From positions 6,442,001-6,506,000 of the forward strand of contig NC_013132.1 of NCBI RefSeq assembly GCF_000024005.1: a stretch of 64,000 nt of DNA. The letters run 5' to 3'. A program made the translations under genes and the position numbers. Shown one piece after another: positions 53,701 through 62,700 of this stretch (positions are counted from its first letter, which is position 1; each line of letters starts with the position of its first letter). This DNA comes from Chitinophaga pinensis DSM 2588. GTDB taxonomy: Bacteria; Bacteroidota; Bacteroidia; Chitinophagales; Chitinophagaceae. The notes under the pieces are model-generated. The model had not been told where the DNA came from, ran no database searches, and saw only the letters and a list, made by a program, of their open reading frames with translations.

Positions 53701-56700
53701 ACATATACATGATCCGCTGCGCAGGATAGCTGCTGTCTACAGGAACATAGGCACAACCCGCCTTCAACACTCCCAGCATACCTATTACCATCTCCATAGA
53801 TCGGTCCCCAACAACGGGAACCAGTTCTCCGGCAATAACTCCCGCTTTATGCAGATAAGCCATTACTTTATCTGACTGCGCATCCAGTTCTCCATAACTC
53901 AGTTTTCTTTCCCCGCAAACAAGCGCCACTGAATCACTTTGCGCCTCCACCTGCCGCATGAACAGCGACAACAGATGTTCTTCTCCTGAAGACTCTACCG
54001 CTGCTCCATGGCTGTAAGAAAGCACCCGGGTCTGTTCTTCTTCAGGAAGTAAAACGATATCCTCCAATGAACGGACAGTGCCCGATATCACCTGTTGCAG
54101 CACATGATGGAATTGTGCCAGTGATTGCGCTACATACCCCCCTTCCAATACCACACTGTTATACTTAAACTGGATATGTAATTCCTCACTCGCTGATATC
54201 GTGATACTCAAAGGATAATTATCCTGCTCCTGCACTTCCAGACTTCTTACATCCAGCGACCACTTTCGCTCAGAAAGCACTTTACTTACAGGGTAGTTCT
54301 GGAATGCAAGCGTACTGTCGAACAGATCACCACTTACACCCGCATGGCCCTGTACCAGATTTAAAGAACTGTACTGATGTTCCCGCGATTGTAGCTGCTC
54401 CTGCTGTAACTGTTCCAGCCATAATGATATATCCTGACCGGAACGCCAGCGTGAGCGCAACGGCTGCGTATTGATATACATACCTACTCGATGCTCTATC
54501 CCTTTCAGCTCTGCAGGACGACCTGACACTATAACTCCATAGACTATATCATCACTACCTGTATATTTATGTAAAAGGATTGACCACACGCCCTGCATCA
54601 ACGTATTAACCGTCAACCGGTGCTGATGCGCATAACGCTCTATCGAAGACAGTACCGATCTATCCAAACGAAGTACCTCCTCCTTATAAATTCCATTACC
54701 TTTCGTTCGCTCTGTCGCCACATCCATAAACGGTAATAAAGTACCGCTCTCTAGCCCCGAAAGATATCCTCCCCAATAAGATGACGAGCTATAATGATCT
54801 TTTTCTCTGATATAACGGATGTAATCTTCATAACGGTCTTCTTCCCGGAAAGGCAACACTGAGCCACAGGACAGCTGCTCATAGACTTCCAGAAATTCCT
54901 GCATCAACAAAGGAACGGACCATCCATCCAGCAGGATGTGATGGAAACTCCAGGTCATATAATAACGGATATCAGATGTTCGTATAAGACTTACACGCAT
55001 CAAAGGACCACGCTCAAACGAAAATCCCCGCAGCCGATCGCCTTCCCGATACGCAGCTATTAATGACACGGCATCTTGTTCACCTCGATAATCATACTCT
55101 TCTATCGGCATTTCTACATCACGGTAAACAACCTGTACCATTATCCTGAATACATCATGGTAAAAACTGCTACGCAGTATGCTATGCCGCGATAACAATA
55201 TCTGCCATACCTGTCTGAACAGGGAGACATTCACATTATCCAGCACACTATTGAACTGCGTGATGTAAGTACCATTGGCCGACGCATTGTATAAGCTATG
55301 GAACAGCATTCCCTGCTGAAGGCCACTTAAGCGGTAGATGCTTTCCAGCTGATCGCCACGACGACGGCCTCCTTCCTGCCCTTCTATAAAGGCATCTAAC
55401 TCCTCATAGCTCACATCTTCTCCCAGACCATAGTCTGAGGGCGTGTACGAGGACTTAACACCGGAGACACAATGGCCGATCAGTAAAGACAGGTCTTCTA
55501 CATAATTATCACAAAGCATTCGTATCGTCTGTTCTTCAAAATGATGACGGCTGTAACTCCAGCTGATCCAAAGCTCTCCGCCGTACACCATACTGTTCAC
55601 CACCATCAGCCCTCCCGAAGGCTGGTTGGCGCCAGCAGCAGGACCATGCGGTTCATCCGATGGGCTGAACCAGTCGTGACTGCTCTTTACACTGTCTAGC
55701 TGACCCAGATAGTTAAATACGATATCCCAGGGACTATTGCCTGAAAACGAGGGATCACCATTCAGGTACTTCAACACACCATACCCAATCCCTTTGTCAG
55801 GTACACGACGTAGCTGTTCCTTGGTACTGATCAGCCAATCCCTGGCCCCGTCAGCAGCAGGACGGGTGAGCTGAACAGGATAAAGGCTCGTAAACCAACC
55901 TACAGTACGGCTCAGGTCTATACCTTCATCCAGCTGTTCACGACCATGACCTTCCAGACCTATCACAACATCCTCTCTGCCCGTCCAGCCGCTCAATGTC
56001 CGCGACAGACCGCCCAGTAATACATCGTTGATCTCCGTATGATAAACACGGGGTACTTCCTGTAATAGCTGACGGGTAAGATCAGCCGGCATTTTTACTG
56101 AATAGCTATACATATCGCTCATCAGCACAGGCCCCTGATGCAATTTATCTGTAGGCAAAGGAAGGTACGACTGCTGAACGCTCTTCCACCAGGAATGCTG
56201 GTCCTGTAAACGCGCACTGCTTCCATACGCTTTTAATGTCTCGTGCCAGCTCCGGTAAGAACTGCTTTTAAGACCCATATCGACATTATGTCCATTATTG
56301 TAAGCTGACAATAACTGATCAAAATCTTCCAGGATAATACGCCAGGATACGCCATCTATCCCCAGATGATGCACGACCAGCAACAACCGGTTAGCGGACT
56401 CCGATGCCGGGGTTAGTATCAGTGCCGCCCTTACCAAGATACCACTGGTGATATCCAGACTACCCTGTACATACGTTCCTATCTCCTTAATCTGCGCCAA
56501 TAAACCGGCGCTATCTGTTATATGCTGCAAATCATGTACTTCCAACTTCGGTATATAATCTCCATATTCCTGTTCCCATATGCCATCCATGAACTTATAA
56601 CGAAGCCGCAATGCGTCGTGATAATTAATCAGTTGCTGCAGACAAGCCTGTAAAGTTTCCCTGCTAAGCCTTTTATCAATATTTAATAAAATATCCTGGT

Positions 56701-59700
56701 TAAAATGAGAGACGTCTGTTGTTTTTCTTTCAAGATACCATGACTGGATAGGTAATAAACCAGCCTCTCCTGTCAACCGCTCCTGTTCGTCGTCTCCTGT
56801 CCTGAAAAGGGACGAGACCCTTGTTAATAGTGATACAGACAGCTCCGCAATAGTCTGACTGGAAAACAGATCACCGACCTGTAATGCATATCCTGCTTTT
56901 CTAGCTCTACTTACAACCTGAATACTAATGATAGAATCACCTCCTAACTCAAAGAAATTGTCATGGATCCCCACCCCATCAACACCGAGTAACTCCGCCC
57001 AAATAGCAGCAAGCTGGCTTTCCAGTTCATTACGCGGAGCAACAAAGCCACTCGTTATTGTCTGACTGATATCCATAGCAGACAATTGTCTGCGGTCAAC
57101 CTTTCCGTTGGAGGTCAACGGCAGTTGATCCAGGAAGATCAACTGCGCAGGTACCATATATTCCGGTAAACGGCTACGCAAATGTGTATACAATAATGTT
57201 TTATCAAAATCAGCATCCTTACCGGTGATATATCCTATCAGTTGTTTATTCCCTTGTATACCTTCATGGACCACAACTACACATTGAGACATAGCCGTTG
57301 CTTCATTTATAACTGCTTCTATCTCCCCTGACTCGATACGGTAACCTCGTAGTTTCACCTGTTCATCCTTACGACCCAAAAATTCTATTGTCCCATCGGG
57401 TAGCCAACGCGCTACATCACCCGTACGGTATAAAACAGCTTCGCCTGACGCCGGAATACCACCCCGTAAAAAACGAGCCGCCGTTTCCTCGCCCTTGTTC
57501 AAATATCCCGCTCCTACCTGAAGCCCGCCTATGTATAACTCTCCGGGGATGCCTATACCACTCAGACAACCGCTATCATCAAGGATATACAGCGACACAT
57601 TATCTATTGGACGACCTATCGATAAGCCATGACTACCTTCCTGATATTCAGCACCCATATGACACCTATACACACTCACCCCTACCGTCGTTTCCGTTGG
57701 GCCATATTCATTGATCAATTCTACCCGACTATCAGATGCCAACCCTGACAAATGATGACGATGTAATTCCTCTCCTCCTATGATCAAACGACCTGTCACA
57801 TCTCCAGGCAACAGATCTGAGCCCAGGGAATGACCCAAAAGACTCAGGTGAGATGGTGTTAGTTTGATAAAATCATATGGCGCATAACGACGCAGATAAA
57901 CGTCCTCAAATACTTCATGACCGCTTCCGCGGCTTAATACAACAAGGCGTCCGCTTAGCAGCGGTACAAACAAACCTGTCACAGATGCATCAAAGCTAAA
58001 CGACAGGTGCACATAGCTGCCAGAACCTACACCTCCGGTTCCCACATACTCACGCATACCGTATCGGATATAATTTAGCAGATTGCCATGGCTGATCTGA
58101 ACGCCTTTGGGCACGCCGGTTGAGCCTGATGTATATATTACATACGCGATCGATTCATCGGAAGGAACTACAGACCGCCGCTCAGATGATGATATTGCTT
58201 CTCCGGCTATTATCCATTCCAGCGATACAAGCGAGGATACCTCGGCTCCGGACAATACACCCGATGATAAGGAGCCGTCACTCAATACAACACGGCTACC
58301 CGTATCTGATAACATATACATGATCCGCTGCGCAGGATAGCTGCTGTCTACAGGAACATAGGCACAACCCGCCTTCAACACTCCCAGCATACCTATTACC
58401 ATCTCCATAGATCGATCCCCAACAACGGGAATCAGTTCTCCGGCAATAACTCCCGCTTTATGCAGATAAGCCATTACTTTATCTGACTGCGCATCCAGTT
58501 CTCCATAACTCAGTTCTCTTTCCCCGCAAACAAGCGCCACTGAATCACTTTGCGCCTCCACCTGCCGCATGAACAGCGACAACAGATGTTCTTCTCCTGA
58601 AGACTCTACCGCTGCTCCACGGCTGTAAGAAAGCACCCGGCTCTGTTCTTCTTCAGGAAGTAAAACGATATCCTCCAATGAACGGACAGTGCCCGATATC
58701 ACCTGTTGCAGCACATGATGGAATTGTGCCAGTGATTGCGCTACATACCCCCCTTCCAATACCACACTGTTATACTTAAACTGGATATGTAATTCCTCAC
58801 TCGCTGATATCGTGATACTCAAAGGATAATTATCCTGCTCCTGCACTTCCAGACTTCTTACATCCAGCGACCACTTTCGCTCAGAAAGCACTTTACTTAC
58901 AGGGTAGTTCTGGAATGCAAGCGTACTGTCGAACAGATCACCACTTACACCCGCATGGCCCTGTACCAGATTTAAAGAACTGTACTGATGTTCCCGCGAT
59001 TGTAGCTGCTCCTGCTGTAACTGTTCCAGCCATAATGATATATCCTGACCGGAACGCCAGCGTGAGCGCAACGGCTGCGTATTGATATACATACCTACTC
59101 GATGCTCTATCCCTTTCAGCTCTGCAGGACGACCTGACACTATAACTCCATAGACTATATCATCACTACCTGTATATTTATGTAAAAGGATTGACCACAC
59201 GCCCTGCATCAACGTATTAACCGTCAACCGGTGCTGATGCGCATAACGCTCTATCGAAGACAGTACCGATCTATCCAAACGAAGTACCTCCTCCTTATAA
59301 ATTCCATTACCTTTCGTTCGCTCTGTCGCCACATCCATAAACGGTAATAAAGTACCGCTCTCTAGCCCCGAAAGATATCCTCTCCAGTAAGATGACGAGC
59401 TATAATGATCTTTTTCTCTGATATATCGGATGTAATCTTCATAACGGTCTTCTTCCCGGAAAGACAACACTGAACCGCAGAACAGCTGCTCATAGACTTC
59501 CAGAAATTCCTGCATCAACAAAGGAACGGACCATCCATCCAGCAGGATGTGATGGAAACTCCAGGTCATATAATAACGGATATCAGATGTTCGTATAAGA
59601 CTTACACGCATCAAAGGACCACGCTCAAACGAAAATCCCCGCAGCCGATCGCCTTCCCGATACGCAGCTATTAATGACACGGCATCTTGTTCACCTCGAT

Positions 59701-62700
59701 AATCATACTCTTCTATCGGCATTTCTACATCACGGTAAACAACCTGTACCATTATCCTGAATACATCATGGTAAAAACTGCTACGCAGTATGCTATGCCG
59801 CGATAACAATATCTGCCATACCTGTCTGAACAGGGAGACATTCACATTATCCAGCACACTATTGAACTGCGTGATGTAAGTACCACTGGCCGACGCATTG
59901 TATAAGCTATGGAACAGCATTCCCTGCTGAAGGCCACTTAAGCGGTAGATGCTTTCCAGCTGATCGCCACGACGACGGCCTCCTTCCTGCCCTTCTATAA
60001 AGGCATCTAACTCCTCATAGCTCACATCTTCTCCCAGACCATAGTCTGAGGGCGTGTACGAGGACTTAACTCCAGAGACACAATGGCCGATCAGTAAAGA
60101 CAGGTCTTCTACATAATTATCACAAAGCATTCGTATCGTCTGCTCTTCAAAATGATGACGGCTGTAACTCCAGCTGATCCAAAGCTCTCCGCCGTACACC
60201 ATACTGTTCACCACCATCAGCCCTCCCGAAGGCTGGTTGGCGCCAGCAGCAGGACCATGCGGTTCATCCGATGGGCTGAACCAGTCGTGACTGCTCTTTA
60301 CACTGTCTAGCTGACCCAGATAGTTAAATACGATATCCCAGGGACTATTGCCTGAAAACGAGGGATCACCATTCAGGTACTTCAACACACCATACCCAAT
60401 CCCTTTGTCAGGTACACGACGTAGCTGTTCCTTGGTACTGATCAGCCAATCCCTGGCCCCGTCAGCAGCAGGACGGGTGAGCTGAACAGGATAAAGGCTC
60501 GTAAACCAACCTACAGTACGGCTCAGGTCTATACCTTCATCCAGCTGTTCACGACCATGACCTTCCAGACCTATCACAACATCCTCTCTGCCCGTCCAGC
60601 CGCTCAATGTCCGCGACAGACCGCCCAGTAATACATCGTTGATCTCCGTATGATAAACACGGGGTACTTCCTGTAATAGCTGACGGGTAAGATCAGCCGG
60701 CATTTTTACTGAATAGCTATACATATCGCTCATCAGCACAGGCCCCTGATGCAATTTATCTGTAGGCAAAGGAAGGTACGACTGCTGAACGCTCTTCCAC
60801 CAGGAATGCTGGTCCTGTAAACGCGCACTGCTTCCATACGCTTTTAATGTCTCGTGCCAGCTCCGGTAAGAACTGCTTTTAAGACCCATATCGACATTAT
60901 GTCCATTATTGTAAGCTGACAATAACTGATCAAAATCTTCCAGGATAATACGCCAGGATACGCCATCTATCCCCAGATGATGCACGACCAGCAACAACCG
61001 GTTAGCGGACTCCGATGCCGGGGTTAGTATCAGTGCCGCCCTTACCAAGATACCACTGGTGATATCCAGACTACCCTGTACATACGTTCCTATCTCCTGA
61101 ATCTGCGCCAATAAACCGGCGCTATCTGTTATATGCTGCAAATCATGCACTTCCAACTTCGGTATATAATCTCCATATTCCTGTTCCCATATGCCATCCA
61201 TGAACTTATAACGAAGCCGCAATGCGTCATGTCTGTTTACAAGCTGCTGTAATGCAGACTCCTGGAACTCTCTGCTAAGCCTTTTATCAATGTGCAGTAG
61301 CACATCCTGGTTATAATGTGAAATATCTGCCGGCATACTTTCCAGGTACCAGGATTGAATCGGCAGCAGGCCGGCACTACCTGACAGTATACCCTGTTCT
61401 GTTGAATGATGTCTATAATCGCTCACCCCTGATAACATTGCAGCAAGTGCCGCCACATGTTGTTGTGTAAAAAGGTCTTTGGGCTTTAGACCATATCCTA
61501 ATTTTCTTGCTCTGCTGACAACCTGGATAGTAATAATTGAATCTCCTCCTAACTCAAAAAAATTATCATATATACCTACATGCGGCACTCCAAGCAGCTC
61601 TTCCCATATACTGACCAGATGCCGCTCAGTCTCATTTCGTGGCGCAACATATCCAGCACGTTGAATGGTGTTGACATTGATTGCGAGGAGTTGCTTTCGG
61701 TCAATCTTCCCGTTTGAGGTTAACGGAATATGTTCCAGCTCAACAAGCACCGCTGGTATCATATAATCTGGCAGACGGTTAGCCGCATACTGGAGTATGT
61801 GAGATTTATCGGACATCCCGGATACAACGATATAGGCTACCAACATTTTATGCCCGGAGTCATCCGTCTTCATTAATACGACGCTCCGTAAAACGCCCGG
61901 AGCCTCGCTTAATACTGACTCCACCTCACCGAGTTCAATGCGGAAACCACGAATTTTCACCTGGTCATCAGCGCGGCCCAAATATTCGATATTCCCGTCT
62001 GCCATCCAACGTGCGAGATCACCACTCTTATACATCCTCGCTTCAGGCAACTTACTAAACGGATCCTTCACAAATTTCCCGGATGTAAGCTCCCTGCGAT
62101 TGAGATATCCACGACTTACACCGGCCCCTCCCACATAAAGTTCACCCGGAATACCGATACCACATAACCCTCCCCATTCATCCAGAATATAACATTGTAA
62201 AGTTGGGATAGCAGCTCCAATGTTACTTACCTTTTCCTGTACCTCTTTCTGGCCTATTTCCTTATAAGTTACATGCACTGTTGTTTCAGTGATACCATAC
62301 ATATTGATCATCCGGCAGGATGGAAAGTGTGTCATCCATTTTTCCAGACGCGCAGGATGGAGAGCTTCGCCGCCAAATATCACGTATCTTAGCTGTAACG
62401 CTGGCATAGTATCAAGTACAATATCCTGAAGCGTATAAAAAGCCCCCGGTGTCTGATTCAATATAGTTACCTTCTCTCTGGACAATAATGAAACAAACAG
62501 CTCAGTATCCCTGGAAACTTCCTTACTTACGATCACTACACGGCCTCCATTTAATATCGCTCCAAATAATTCCCAGACAGAAAAATCGAAGCAAAACGAA
62601 TGGAATAACGTCCACACGTCTGATGAACCAAAATCATACAAAGCTTTGTCAGTTTTAAACAGCCGTACAACATTTCTATGCTCAACCAACACTCCTTTGG

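Noticed and set aside
33190..61228. Repeats as possible assembly artefacts
   Set aside because: Copies differ at scattered positions and at unique junctions and keep the reading frame, so they look genuine, although only long reads can prove it.
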